Shown piece by piece: positions 6,980-15,727 of a stretch of 44,403 nucleotides of DNA. The first letter of the stretch is position 1, and every line of letters starts with the position of its first letter. A model generated the notes under the pieces. That model did no database searches. It had not been told where the DNA came from and saw nothing but the letters and a program-made list of their open reading frames with translations. A program made the position numbers and the translations under genes. The DNA is from an uncultured Anaeroplasma sp. (GTDB lineage Bacteria; Bacillota_I; Bacilli_A; Acholeplasmatales; Anaeroplasmataceae): contig CAMEJG010000013.1 of NCBI GenBank assembly GCA_945919465.1, forward strand, positions 1 through 44,403, given 5' to 3'.

Positions 6980-8098
6980 ATGGAAATAATAATACCTGAT
7001 AGAATAATAAAAGGAACTTTATCAGTGAAAAAAAATAAGGAAAATAAATATCAAAAATGTACAATTAAATTAATTAAACTAAAAAATGAAGAATTCTATC
7101 AGATTAGTTTATTTACAGATAAACAAGTATTTCATGAAAACATAAAGTATTCAGAAATAAAAGAATACTTAAATAATATTTATTCTAATAATTTTATGAA
7201 TATGGAATTATTCACTAATGATAAAATCTTCAGCTATAGAATAACTTCAAAAGGAAAATTATTAACAAATTCAAAGAAAAACAATTCGCTTATAGAAATT
7301 GAAAATCATAATAAAAAGAAAAATTATTTACTTCCTGAAGGAATCTTTATTCCTCCACTTGTAGATTTAGGTGTATTAACAAAAGAGGGTAAGATAATTC
7401 AATCATCCTATGATAAATATAAGCAAATTAATCGTTTTATTGAAATCATTGATGATTCAATAAAAAATGAAACAAAACTGAAAATAATAGATTTTGGTTG
7501 TGGAAAAAGCTATTTAACATTTATTTTATTTTTCTATTTAACTGAAATAAAAAAAATTGAATGTGAAATAATTGGATTAGATTTAAAAGAAGAAGTTATA
7601 GATTTTTGTAATGATTTAGTTAGAAAATATAATTATTCGGGAATAAGATTTTTAAAAGGTGATATTGCTTCATTTGATACTGATAGTAATATTGATATGA
7701 TAATCACTCTTCATGCTTGTGACACTGCAACAGATTATGCCTTATATCATGCAATACGTATGAAATGTAAATATATATTTTCAGTTCCTTGTTGTCAACA
7801 TGAGATAAATCAACAACTTAAGACTGATAAGCTTCATTCAAACACAAAATTTGGAATCTTAAAAGAAAGATTCTCTGCAATTTTAACAGATTCTATTAGA
7901 GCTAATATTCTTCAATATTATGGATACAAAACTCAAGTTATGGAATTTGTTGACTTCGAGAATTCTCCTAAAAATCTTTTAATTAGAGCTGAGTATATTC
8001 AATCAAAAAATTCAAATGCATTAGTTGAGGTAAAAGAATTAATTAATTCATTTGAAATAAGACATACATTATATGAATTATTATTTAGTGAGGAATAA
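6980..8098 (+). CDS. SAM-dependent methyltransferase (Methyltransf_32-like)
   Basis: 372 residues, cytoplasmic. A poorly conserved N-terminal domain of about 160 residues is followed by a Rossmann methyltransferase fold: motif I IIDFGCGKSYLTF (about 169-181), acidic end of strand 2 GLDLKEEV, GDIASFD, and motif IV-like MIITLHACDTATDYAL. The Cys pair in SVPCCQHEIN is the feature that points to the PF13679 group. The substrate is unknown; RNA is plausible from related proteins. The Shine-Dalgarno TAGGAGT precedes the ATG. The stop is 2 bp before the next gene, so the two are co-translated. Confidence 0.8.
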   Translation: MEIIIPDRIIKGTLSVKKNKENKYQKCTIKLIKLKNEEFYQISLFTDKQVFHENIKYSEIKEYLNNIYSNNFMNMELFTNDKIFSYRITSKGKLLTNSKKNNSLIEIENHNKKKNYLLPEGIFIPPLVDLGVLTKEGKIIQSSYDKYKQINRFIEIIDDSIKNETKLKIIDFGCGKSYLTFILFFYLTEIKKIECEIIGLDLKEEVIDFCNDLVRKYNYSGIRFLKGDIASFDTDSNIDMIITLHACDTATDYALYHAIRMKCKYIFSVPCCQHEINQQLKTDKLHSNTKFGILKERFSAILTDSIRANILQYYGYKTQVMEFVDFENSPKNLLIRAEYIQSKNSNALVEVKELINSFEIRHTLYELLFSEE

Positions 8099-8100
8099 AA

Positions 8101-9081
8101 ATGAGTTTGTTGGATATTATAATACCACAATATAATGAAAATGATGAAATGGTTTCTCAGCTTTTGGATTCAATAAATATGCAGAAGGGAATTGATTTTA
8201 ACGATATTAATATTGTAATTATCAATGATTGTTCTAATGTTCTGTTAAGTACTGAATTATTTTATAATTATCCTAAGCTTAAAGTGAAGTATCTTAAAAT
8301 GGAAAAAAATTCAGGTCCTGGTGTGACAAGACAATTTGGAGTTGATAATACAAAATCACCATATGTAACATTTATTGATGCAGATGATGTTTTATATGAT
8401 CAATATTCACTTTATATAGCTATTAGTTGCATAAAAGAAATATCTCCAGAAGTACTTTTCACATCAACTGCTCAAGAAATTTATGTTAATAATGTAATAA
8501 ATTACAAAGTGAGAAGAAAAAAAGAAGTATTTAAATTTTTACATGGTAAATTTATAAGTAGAAATTTTTTAAATATGAATAATATTCGATTTCATCCCAC
8601 ATTAAGATCATGTGAAGATTCATATTATTGCATAATTCTTTTAGCTATTGGGAAAATTGAATATGTAGATTACATAACATATTTATGGAAATTTAATGAT
8701 TCTAGTCTCACACGAAAAAAGCGAAAATATAATATTTATATTGAGCATTTTGATGATTTTTTTAGAGGTGGTATAGATGCTTATACTTTTATTAAGGATA
8801 AAAATCCTGAATTTTCTGAAGTTTTTTTAATTAAAATTATTTTTGGAAATTATATTATTTTAAATTCTAATTTGTTTGATTATAAAGATCTTAAATTTGT
8901 TAAAGAAGAATACACGAAAAAAGTAGAAGAAATAATTAACAATTATAGTTCAATCTTATTAAAATATTCAGTAGATTTAAAATCTTTTTTTGAGGAAGAA
9001 TATAATGCATTAAAATCATCTGATAAAGAATTGTGTATTAATGAACATCTATTTAATGATTTTTTAAAAAGGATAGTGTAA
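8101..9081 (+). CDS. Family 2 glycosyltransferase
   Basis: 326 residues with a GT-A fold. The N-terminal strand LDIIIPQYNEND, the nucleotide-binding IVIINDCS and the DxD-type metal motif FIDADDVLYD (near residues 93-102) are clear, as is GPGVTRQFGVD between them. No membrane helix, so a cytosolic or peripheral enzyme. Acceptor and sugar cannot be read. It follows the methyltransferase by 2 bp and precedes glmS by 49 bp. An amino-sugar route from GlmS to UDP-GlcNAc may supply its donor, but this is inference from neighbourhood. Confidence 0.85.
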   Translation: MSLLDIIIPQYNENDEMVSQLLDSINMQKGIDFNDINIVIINDCSNVLLSTELFYNYPKLKVKYLKMEKNSGPGVTRQFGVDNTKSPYVTFIDADDVLYDQYSLYIAISCIKEISPEVLFTSTAQEIYVNNVINYKVRRKKEVFKFLHGKFISRNFLNMNNIRFHPTLRSCEDSYYCIILLAIGKIEYVDYITYLWKFNDSSLTRKKRKYNIYIEHFDDFFRGGIDAYTFIKDKNPEFSEVFLIKIIFGNYIILNSNLFDYKDLKFVKEEYTKKVEEIINNYSSILLKYSVDLKSFFEEEYNALKSSDKELCINEHLFNDFLKRIV

Positions 9082-9130
9082 TAACTATTCTTTTTTTTAA
9101 ATTTAAGACATATTATATTTTGGTGATAAT

Positions 9131-10825
9131 ATGTGTGGAATATATGGATACATTGGCAATACAACTATTAATAATTTTGTAGATAAACTATCGTTATTAG
9201 AATATAGAGGATATGATTCATGTGGAATAGCCTATAATTATAATAATCATATTATTTTGATTAGAACGAAGGGTAATACAAATAATTTAAAACGAATTAT
9301 TAATAATAATACTATACAAATTGGAATAGGGCATACTAGATGGGCAACACATGGAAAGATTAGTCCAATTAATGCTCATCCTCATACTTCTAGAAATAAT
9401 AGATTTTATTGTGTTCATAATGGGGTTATTGAAAATTATCAGGAATTAAAGGATAAATATAATATTCAAACGATTAGTGAATCTGATTCAGCTATAATAC
9501 CAGTGATTTTAGATTTTCTTATTAATAAATACAGTATAATAGATTCATTAAAAATATTAATTAAGGAGTTTGTGGGAACCTATGCCATAGCTATTATGGA
9601 TAGATACAACCCAGAAACTCTTTATTTCATTAAAAATAAATCGCCTTTATTAATATCCAAATCAGATAATAATATTTCAATTTCATCAGATCAAATAAGC
9701 TTTAATGATGGCGAAAAAATAATTGTCTTAAACGATCTTGATTATGGTTCTATTTCAAAAAAAGAAATTATAATAAATAATTATTTAAGTGATAATGAAA
9801 GAGTAACATTTATAAAAAATGAATCACAGTTATGTAAAAGAAATGAAGCCTATTATATGCTAGATGAAATATATTTTGAAAAAAAGTTGCCTTCTATTAT
9901 TAGTGAAAAATATAAAAGAATACATTTAGATGAATATAAAATGACAATAACTACATCAAAAGAACTTGTTTTTATTGGTTCAGGAAGTTCTTATTATGCT
10001 GCATCAATATTGGCTTATGAATACGAAAAAAAATTAAATAAAAGATGTTTTTCATTAATTGCCTCAGAAGTTAAAAATTTCAATATATCTAATAATTCTA
10101 TGTTCATAACTCTATCTCAGTCAGGAGAAACAATGGATTTATGTGATGCAATTGATTATTTAAAAAGTAAAAATCAAAGAATAATATCAATTTGTAATAT
10201 TGTTCATTCTACAATTGGTTTTAAATCAGATTGTGTATATCCTTTATCAGTAGGTAGAGAGATATCTGTAGCTTCCACAAAGGCTTTTATGGCAATGCTC
10301 TATGTTGGTAGAGGATTATTAGACAATAGTTATTTTAATAATTCTATTTATATTTCTCATTCAATTAAAAATGCATTACTTTTAGAACCAAAAATCATAG
10401 AGATTTCTAAAAGAATTAGTTCCTCTAACTTTATTTTTTATGTAGGTTCAGGAATAGATTATTTATATTCTCTTGAAGCTTCATTAAAACTTAGAGAAAT
10501 CAGTTACTTGCATTCATTATCAATTCAAACAGGAGAACTTAAGCATGGAAGCTTAGCGCTTGTTGATTTTAATACATACTGTATTGGCATCCTTTCATCA
10601 CTTGATTCTAAGGCTAGGCTTGAATCTAGTCTTTCTGAGGTTTCTAGTAGAGGAGGAAAAACCATTATTATTTCTAACGTATATAATAAGGCTGATCTAT
10701 TTTATGAAGGAGATTCTTTAGGATTAATTGTTATTATACAATTGATAGCCTTTCATACAGCTAGATTATTAAATAGAACTATAGATCAACCCAGAAATTT
10801 AGCAAAAAGTGTTACTGTAAAATAA
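9131..10825 (+). CDS. glmS: Glutamine--fructose-6-phosphate aminotransferase (isomerizing)
   Basis: Makes glucosamine-6-phosphate from fructose-6-phosphate and glutamine, the first step to UDP-GlcNAc. The N-terminal glutaminase begins MCGIYGYIG with the nucleophile Cys2, then LLEYRGYDSCGIAY, GHTRWATHG and HNGVIEN. Two SIS sugar-isomerase domains follow (IGSGSSYYAA; LSQSGETMDLCDAI; GREISVASTKAF). The C-terminus DQPRNLAKSVTVK is the canonical GlmS end. At 564 residues it is about 40 shorter than the usual 600, the loss being in the linker and SIS region. The ATG is preceded by GGTGAT at three bases. Only 49 bp lie upstream, so a glmS ribozyme is absent. Confidence 0.95.
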   Translation: MCGIYGYIGNTTINNFVDKLSLLEYRGYDSCGIAYNYNNHIILIRTKGNTNNLKRIINNNTIQIGIGHTRWATHGKISPINAHPHTSRNNRFYCVHNGVIENYQELKDKYNIQTISESDSAIIPVILDFLINKYSIIDSLKILIKEFVGTYAIAIMDRYNPETLYFIKNKSPLLISKSDNNISISSDQISFNDGEKIIVLNDLDYGSISKKEIIINNYLSDNERVTFIKNESQLCKRNEAYYMLDEIYFEKKLPSIISEKYKRIHLDEYKMTITTSKELVFIGSGSSYYAASILAYEYEKKLNKRCFSLIASEVKNFNISNNSMFITLSQSGETMDLCDAIDYLKSKNQRIISICNIVHSTIGFKSDCVYPLSVGREISVASTKAFMAMLYVGRGLLDNSYFNNSIYISHSIKNALLLEPKIIEISKRISSSNFIFYVGSGIDYLYSLEASLKLREISYLHSLSIQTGELKHGSLALVDFNTYCIGILSSLDSKARLESSLSEVSSRGGKTIIISNVYNKADLFYEGDSLGLIVIIQLIAFHTARLLNRTIDQPRNLAKSVTVK

Positions 10826-10849
10826 AAAAGGATTGAGATTTCTCAATCC
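10824..10849 (-). terminator. spo0A terminator (also in the glmS 3' region)
   Basis: GGATTGAGA / TCTCAATCC hairpin. On the minus strand it is followed by T6, placing it 8 bp after the spo0A stop. On the plus strand the T-run is weak, so it serves mainly spo0A. Confidence 0.8.
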
Positions 10850-10856
10850 AATTTGA

Positions 10857-11639
10857 TTAGCATTTGATTTTATGTGCAAGTCTTAATTTATCTGCAATCA
10901 TAGCAATAAATTCAGAATTAGTAGGCTTTGATTTATTATAACTAATAGTATAAGAAAATATTTGTGATATTGCTTCAACATTTCCTCTATTCCAGGCTAC
11001 TTCAATAGAATGTCTAATAGCTCTTTCGACACGAGAAGAAGTAGTATTATATTTTTTCGCTACTGTTGGATATAATACTTTTGTAATACCACTCAAAATA
11101 TCAATATCATTGTATACCATTGTAATAGATTCTCTAAGATACATATACCCCTTGATATGTGCTGGTACTCCAATTTCATGAAGAATATCTGTTATTTCCT
11201 TATCAAGGTCTAAAGGAGCCTCCTTCGATTCTCTTAAATTAATTGAGGTTCCTTTTTTGTTTGAATCCTCATTTAATAAATTTAATATAGTTTTTTGTAA
11301 ATTATCTAAATTAACAGGTTTAATAATAAAATAATCAGCACCTGCTTTTGAAGCTCTTGCCATAATATTTTCATTTGGAAAAGCTGTAAACATAGCAATC
11401 TTTTTAGGTCTATGATATTTTGGATTATTATTAATTTGATTTAATAATTCAACTCCGTCAATCTCAGGCATACAAATATCAAGTAAAAGTACATCACATG
11501 ATTCATTTTCTAAATGTTTTAGTAATTCTTTTCCTGAAGTAAATGATTTTACAATATCAACAAAAGATTGCATTTTTAAATATTCTGAAACCATATTTAA
11601 GATTTCAACGCTGTCATCAGCTATAATTATTTTTGCCAT
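10857..11639 (-). CDS. spo0A: Sporulation master regulator Spo0A
   Basis: Response regulator and transcription factor that commits the cell to sporulation, 260 residues (normal length). The receiver domain has the acidic pair D8/D9, phospho-acceptor D54 ([12 protein letters not shown]), T85 and K107 (IIKPVN). A variable linker follows. The C-terminal Spo0A DNA-binding domain starts near 150 ([17 protein letters not shown]) and contains the recognition region [19 protein letters not shown]. The Shine-Dalgarno AAGGGAGGG lies before the ATG. A sigma-A promoter and several 0A boxes lie upstream, and a terminator follows directly. Confidence 0.97.
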   Translation of the reverse strand: MAKIIIADDSVEILNMVSEYLKMQSFVDIVKSFTSGKELLKHLENESCDVLLLDICMPEIDGVELLNQINNNPKYHRPKKIAMFTAFPNENIMARASKAGADYFIIKPVNLDNLQKTILNLLNEDSNKKGTSINLRESKEAPLDLDKEITDILHEIGVPAHIKGYMYLRESITMVYNDIDILSGITKVLYPTVAKKYNTTSSRVERAIRHSIEVAWNRGNVEAISQIFSYTISYNKSKPTNSEFIAMIADKLRLAHKIKC

Positions 11640-11665
11640 ATATTATCCCTCCCTTAACAATCGCT

Positions 11666-11694
11666 ATATTATCCAATTTTATTTTACAATTCAA
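11666..11694 (-). promoter_or_regulatory. Proximal spo0A promoter
   Basis: On the minus strand: TTGAAT (11694-11689), 17-bp spacer, TAATAT (11671-11666). The predicted start near 11659 is about 20 nt before the ATG. Confidence 0.6.
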
Positions 11695-11748
11695 TACTTT
11701 TTTTAAAATTAGAAATAAGTTTTTTTTGATTCAATTTAATTTGACATT

Positions 11749-11801
11749 TGTCGATTGTCGAATTAAATTATATTCTATCATATTTGTCATTATTTGTCGA
11801 A
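11749..11801 (-). promoter_or_regulatory. 0A-box cluster and a second spo0A promoter
   Basis: Read on the plus strand, four copies of the Spo0A-box core TGTCGAA or close variants occur: TGTCGAT (11749), TGTCGAA (11756), TGTCATT (11785) and TGTCGAA (11795). The last two are in register 10 bp apart as ATTTGTCNNN repeats. On the minus strand TCGACA (11800-11795), 17-bp spacer and TAGAAT (11777-11772) form a promoter whose -35 coincides with the best box. This resembles the known arrangement of Spo0A-activated sigma-A promoters. Confidence 0.6.
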
Positions 11802-11815
11802 ATGTATTCACTGAT

Positions 11816-11839
11816 AAAAAAAAGGAGTTTTTACTCCTT
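11816..11839 (-). terminator. Pectinesterase terminator overlapping its stop codon
   Basis: On the minus strand AAGGAGT-AAAA-ACTCCTT followed by T6. The TAA stop lies within the hairpin. Confidence 0.8.
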
Positions 11840-12766
11840 AAAATTAATATATTTAAAATATTCATATATATATTTTTCTTTTTCATTTTCTGTAAGTATA
11901 TGAGCCCAAGGTACACGTTTAGATAGATCATATTTATTAGAAAACTCATAGAATCTTGCAGTTTTATCTCTATTTGTATTATTCCATTTATTAAAACCCT
12001 CAGGGACAATATGTGCTTCATAATCAGAATCAATAAAGGCTGCATAACCATAATCTCTCCATGGTCTTGCTAAAAATACATTTTTGGTTCCCTTATCACA
12101 TGTGAAATTACATTTATAAAATAAATATCCAAATCTAGTTTCTAAAGAATGAGAAGGGGCACAACAATAACCATTTGTTTCAAAAGGAGAAGTGCTTTTT
12201 AAAAGGGAATGAATTTGGCATTGATAAAATAAAGCAGTACTACCACCAAAAATAAAATCAACATCACCAATAATTAGGCAATTATTGTATATTTGTTTGG
12301 TTTCTTTTCCTAATAAGTGAGAATCAGGCTGAAAGCCTTGATATCTATCAATAAGATTTTGAGGCATTGGACCTGTAAATAAAGTATCTTGTGCACTTTT
12401 AATAATCAAATTATCCCCATAAAAATTGTCTCCATCTACATGTAGAGCTACTGCTTGTCCATATTTCGAAGAAGGAACGCTACTGTTTTCTATTGTTAGA
12501 TTTTCTATTTTAACATTATCGCTATTAACATATAAAGTATATGTTCTAAAGGTATTACATTCATTGCAATCAGGCATGATTTTGTGATAATAATCATTAT
12601 TCGTTATTATTACGTTTTCTTTAGACTCTCCAATTATTGTAATTCCATTAGAATATATTTCAACTTTTTCTTTATATATACCATTTTTTAGAAATAATAT
12701 ATCGCCAGAATTACATTTTGATAAAATTTTATTGATTGAGTTACTATTGTTAATAATATATTTCAT
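11831..12766 (-). CDS. Cytoplasmic pectinesterase (CE8)
   Basis: Removes methyl esters from galacturonan, 311 residues. Parallel beta-helix signature motifs of CE8 are all present: GQAVALHV (103-110), QDTLF with the acid D127, GDVDFIFG with the nucleophile D170, and LARPWRDYG with R234. There is no signal peptide, so it acts on imported oligogalacturonides. It diverges from the pectin transporter operon across a 233-bp region. The ATG is preceded by TGGAGGT. A promoter-like TAGCAT-N17-TATACT sits just upstream. Clear family, high confidence; cytoplasmic location is inferred from the absent signal. Confidence 0.93.
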   Translation of the reverse strand: MKYIINNSNSINKILSKCNSGDILFLKNGIYKEKVEIYSNGITIIGESKENVIITNNDYYHKIMPDCNECNTFRTYTLYVNSDNVKIENLTIENSSVPSSKYGQAVALHVDGDNFYGDNLIIKSAQDTLFTGPMPQNLIDRYQGFQPDSHLLGKETKQIYNNCLIIGDVDFIFGGSTALFYQCQIHSLLKSTSPFETNGYCCAPSHSLETRFGYLFYKCNFTCDKGTKNVFLARPWRDYGYAAFIDSDYEAHIVPEGFNKWNNTNRDKTARFYEFSNKYDLSKRVPWAHILTENEKEKYIYEYFKYINFKE

Positions 12767-12787
12767 ATAATATTACCTCCATTTATG

Positions 12788-12816
12788 AGTATAGCATAAG
12801 CATATAAAAAATGCTA
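12788..12816 (-). promoter_or_regulatory. Putative pectinesterase promoter
   Basis: On the minus strand TAGCAT (12816-12811), 17-bp spacer, TATACT (12793-12788). The -35 is weak and the leader would be only about 15-20 nt. Confidence 0.4.
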
Positions 12817-12879
12817 TGGTAATCTTAAAATTAAAATTTTATTAAGGTAGTTCCTTTGAAAAATATTATTAAAAATCTA

Positions 12880-12908
12880 TTGACTAATATATGCATTAAT
12901 GCTAAAAT
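12880..12908 (+). promoter_or_regulatory. Promoter of the pectin transporter operon
   Basis: TTGACT (12880-12885), 17-bp spacer, TAAAAT (12903-12908). Predicted start near 12915, followed immediately by paired operator-like sites. Confidence 0.75.
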
Positions 12909-12920
12909 AAGTTATGAATT

Positions 12921-12963
12921 ATGTAAGCGTTATTTTGTTATTTTCAAATAGCATTGTAAGCGC
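12921..12963 (+). promoter_or_regulatory. Paired TGTAAGCG operator-like sites
   Basis: TGTAAGCG occurs at 12922-12929 and again at 12955-12962, 33 bp apart (three helical turns, same face). TGTAAGCG is a half-site used by LacI-family repressors including CcpA. Both lie just downstream of the predicted start, a roadblock position. Neither has a good second half-site. Confidence 0.5.
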
Positions 12964-12999
12964 TCTATAGTTTTATTTGCTTTGTTTAGAGGTGTTGAA

Positions 13000-13749
13000 G
13001 TGATAAATAGTGTAAAAAAATATATGATAGTTGATTTAGTAATGTTAGCTGTCATAGGATTTATACTTGAGTTCCTATGTGTTAAATTTAGTGGAACAGT
13101 ATTGTATGCCGCACCCTCTGTTACAATAGCATTGCTTATTGCATTCATAGCAGTTACTAGATGGAATCTTTGGGGATTATTAATTTGTCCGGTTTTAGCC
13201 CTAGCAACATTATGGGGTGGAAGTCAAATAGAGATTAGTTATATGAGTGCTGTATATGATTATAAGTTATACATATCAATGATTATTGGATATCTTGGAA
13301 TTTCTACGAATGTAATTTTCTATAAAAAATATAAAACTGATAAAATTATCTCAGGAGCATGGCTTATTGGCATAATGCTTTTAGATTATGTCTTATTTTG
13401 TGTTTTACAAATGGTATCATATTATTTATTATGTGTGACAACTGGTGATTCAGGTTTATTTACATATCCAGATGTAGTAGATGGGGTTGTGACTGATGTT
13501 ACAACAAATGTTCAGCAATTTGGTATGAATGGTTTTATATATAATTTGTTAGGATTAATAGTCTTAATAGTTGGTGGTTATGTTTTAAGGTCACAAGGAG
13601 TTGTTTGCAATAGAAAGCAAAGATTCGTTGATGATAAAGAAAATGCTGAATTGATGGCTAAAGATCGAAACTTTAGGATTAAAGAAGCAGATGGGGATAA
13701 TCATGTTGGTGATGGTGTTTCCCCAAAAAATGATGGAGAAATCCATTAG
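13000..13749 (+). CDS. Multi-pass membrane protein opening the pectin operon (unknown family)
   Basis: About 249 residues from the GTG at 13000, which has AGAGGTG five bases upstream; an in-frame TTG at 12982 lacks a Shine-Dalgarno. Five or six membrane helices are visible (about 8-27, 36-55, 59-78, 89-108, 124-150, 180-200). A charged, Gly/Asp-rich cytoplasmic tail of about 45 residues follows. There is an extracellular-looking polar loop before the last helix. I do not recognise a family; the overall look is reminiscent of integral substrate-capture subunits but no motif supports that. It is the first gene of the operon, 26 bp before the LplB-type permease, so a role in the importer is likely. 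Confidence 0.7.
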   Translation: MINSVKKYMIVDLVMLAVIGFILEFLCVKFSGTVLYAAPSVTIALLIAFIAVTRWNLWGLLICPVLALATLWGGSQIEISYMSAVYDYKLYISMIIGYLGISTNVIFYKKYKTDKIISGAWLIGIMLLDYVLFCVLQMVSYYLLCVTTGDSGLFTYPDVVDGVVTDVTTNVQQFGMNGFIYNLLGLIVLIVGGYVLRSQGVVCNRKQRFVDDKENAELMAKDRNFRIKEADGDNHVGDGVSPKNDGEIH

Positions 13750-13775
13750 TAAGTTTTTTAAAGGATGGTGTTTTT

Positions 13776-14807
13776 ATGCAAAGAGTTGTTGAGACTGATC
13801 AAAATGTTGTTGATGAAGTCGAACGTACAAAATGGAAACGTACATTACAAACTTTAGCAAAGGATTGGAGATTGTATGTATTATTAATCCCAATGCTAGC
13901 CTTCTTAATTTGTTTTAAGTATATGCCAATTGGTGGTATTTTAACAGGATTTAAGTGGGGCGATGATGGTACAATTTACAATTCTCAATGGTGTGGCTTT
14001 TATTGGCTAGACTATATTTTCAATGGTGATGCTTCACAATCATTCTGGAGAGCATTTAGAAATACATTCGTAAATAGTATGTATGGTTTAATTTTTGGTT
14101 TCCCTATTCCAATTATTTTAGCATTATTGTTTAGTGAAATTAAAAATCAACATTATAGAAGCTTCCTTCAAGTGGCATGTTATTTGCCTCACTTCGTTTC
14201 AGCAGTTGTTGTTACTCAAATTATTCGTTTATGGTGCGAAGGAACTCGTACTGGTTACGATGGAGGTATGCTTTATCAATTATTTGCAAATTTAGGTTGG
14301 ATGAAGGATGATCTTGGAAATGTAATTAAAGAAGGAGTTTTGTTACAACCAAAATTCTTTAGACCAATATATCAGGTATCTGGTGTATGGGAAGGTGCCG
14401 GTTATGGTTCAATTGTGTATTTTGCAGCTATTCTAGCTATTTCACCAACAAGTTATGAAGCTGCAAGAATAGATGGTGCATCAAAATTACAACAAATTAG
14501 ATATGTAACATTCCCAGGAATGGCTCCTACATTAACTATTATGTTAATTATGCGTATTGGTCAGATTCTTAACATAGGTTATGAAAAGATTATTCTTTTA
14601 GTAGAAGATAAATCTTCTGCATGGGAAACTGCAGATGTTATATCTACTTTCGTTTACCGTATGTCAGGTAAATCCCAAGCAGAAGGTGTAAAGGCTATAG
14701 CACAAGTAGGTATCGTTATGGATTTATTTAATGCAATTATCGCGATGTGCTTAGTATTAGGTGCTAATGCAATAAGTAGACGAGTATCATCTACATCATT
14801 ATTCTAG
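13776..14807 (+). CDS. ABC sugar importer permease, LplB type
   Basis: 343 residues. The N-terminal pattern LYVLLIPMLAFLICFKYMPIGG is typical of LplB/CUT1 first permeases. Six helices are expected. The EAA loop that docks the ATPase reads EAARIDGASKLQQIRYVTFPG near residue 228, followed by a final helix. There is an insertion between the central helices (about residues 155-205, rich in charged and aromatic residues). It pairs with the next gene, 12 bp downstream. In related clusters this permease pair imports oligogalacturonides or other complex sugars. Confidence 0.92.
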   Translation: MQRVVETDQNVVDEVERTKWKRTLQTLAKDWRLYVLLIPMLAFLICFKYMPIGGILTGFKWGDDGTIYNSQWCGFYWLDYIFNGDASQSFWRAFRNTFVNSMYGLIFGFPIPIILALLFSEIKNQHYRSFLQVACYLPHFVSAVVVTQIIRLWCEGTRTGYDGGMLYQLFANLGWMKDDLGNVIKEGVLLQPKFFRPIYQVSGVWEGAGYGSIVYFAAILAISPTSYEAARIDGASKLQQIRYVTFPGMAPTLTIMLIMRIGQILNIGYEKIILLVEDKSSAWETADVISTFVYRMSGKSQAEGVKAIAQVGIVMDLFNAIIAMCLVLGANAISRRVSSTSLF

Positions 14808-14819
14808 GAGGTATTTACA

Positions 14820-15695
14820 ATGAAGAGACTTGATAAAACTGAAATTGTATTTAAGATACTTTCTTATATAATATTAACAATTTTTGCATTATGCTGTTTA
14901 TATCCATTTATCTTTATATTATCTTGTTCAATTTCTTCAAAAGCTGCTGTAGATGCTGGTAAAGTTTTATTATGGCCTGTTTTTGACGAAACTGGACCTA
15001 ATTTTACAGCTTATATAAAGGTATTTACAGATAAAGGCTTCTGGATTTCTTATTGTAACTCATTTTTCGTCACAATGTATGGTACATTAGTATCGATGCT
15101 TGTAGCAATTTGTGGTGCTTACTCTTTATCTAAGACAAGATTGTTATTCGGTCGTGGATTTAACTTTATGTTAGTATTCACAATGTGGTTTAATGCAGGT
15201 ATGATTCCTACATATAAGAATTTCATTAACTTTGGTGTAAATAATATTTATATGTTTATTATTGCATTAGGATTCAATGCATTTAATATTATCTTATTAA
15301 GAAATTATTTTAGTTCAATTCCAACAGAAATTGAAGAAGCTGCTACAATTGATGGTGCTACAGAATTCCAAATTTTATCAAAGATTTATGTTCCAATGTC
15401 AAAATCATCAATTGTTACAGTTGCGATGTTCTATGCAGTTTCTAGATGGAATGGTTATTTATGGGCACAAATGTTATTAGTACCTGAAAACCATCCATTA
15501 ACAGTATATATTAGAATTACTGTAGAGAAACTAATAGAGACAATTGATCAGGGTGGTGGACAAAATATCGACTACTCAGTTAACGCATTAAGATATGCAT
15601 TTATAGTATGTTCTATCGTTCCAATCATCATTATCTATCCTAAGCTACAAAAATATTTTGCTGCTGGTGTTAATGTTGGTGGAGTTAAGGAATAA
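14820..15695 (+). CDS. ABC sugar importer permease, YtcP type
   Basis: 291 residues, the standard length of the second CUT1 permease. N-terminal helix ILTIFALCCLYPFIFILSC, and the EAA loop EEAATIDGATEFQILSKIYVP near residue 176. The C-terminus KYFAAGVNVGGVKE matches the usual YtcP ending (..G...GSVKG). The ribosome site TAGGAGG lies in front. It forms the heterodimeric channel with the LplB-type permease. Confidence 0.93.
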   Translation: MKRLDKTEIVFKILSYIILTIFALCCLYPFIFILSCSISSKAAVDAGKVLLWPVFDETGPNFTAYIKVFTDKGFWISYCNSFFVTMYGTLVSMLVAICGAYSLSKTRLLFGRGFNFMLVFTMWFNAGMIPTYKNFINFGVNNIYMFIIALGFNAFNIILLRNYFSSIPTEIEEAATIDGATEFQILSKIYVPMSKSSIVTVAMFYAVSRWNGYLWAQMLLVPENHPLTVYIRITVEKLIETIDQGGGQNIDYSVNALRYAFIVCSIVPIIIIYPKLQKYFAAGVNVGGVKE

Positions 15696-15727
15696 TAGAA
15701 AAGAAAAAAAAGGAGAAAAGGAAAAAA

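Noticed and set aside
9082-9130. glmS ribozyme upstream of glmS
   Set aside because: The gap is only 49 bp, too short for the ribozyme, and contains no matching core.
13000-13749. Calling the first pectin-operon membrane protein an ECF substrate-capture subunit
   Set aside because: Helix number and polar loops are reminiscent, but no family motif is visible and no ECF T component is encoded nearby.
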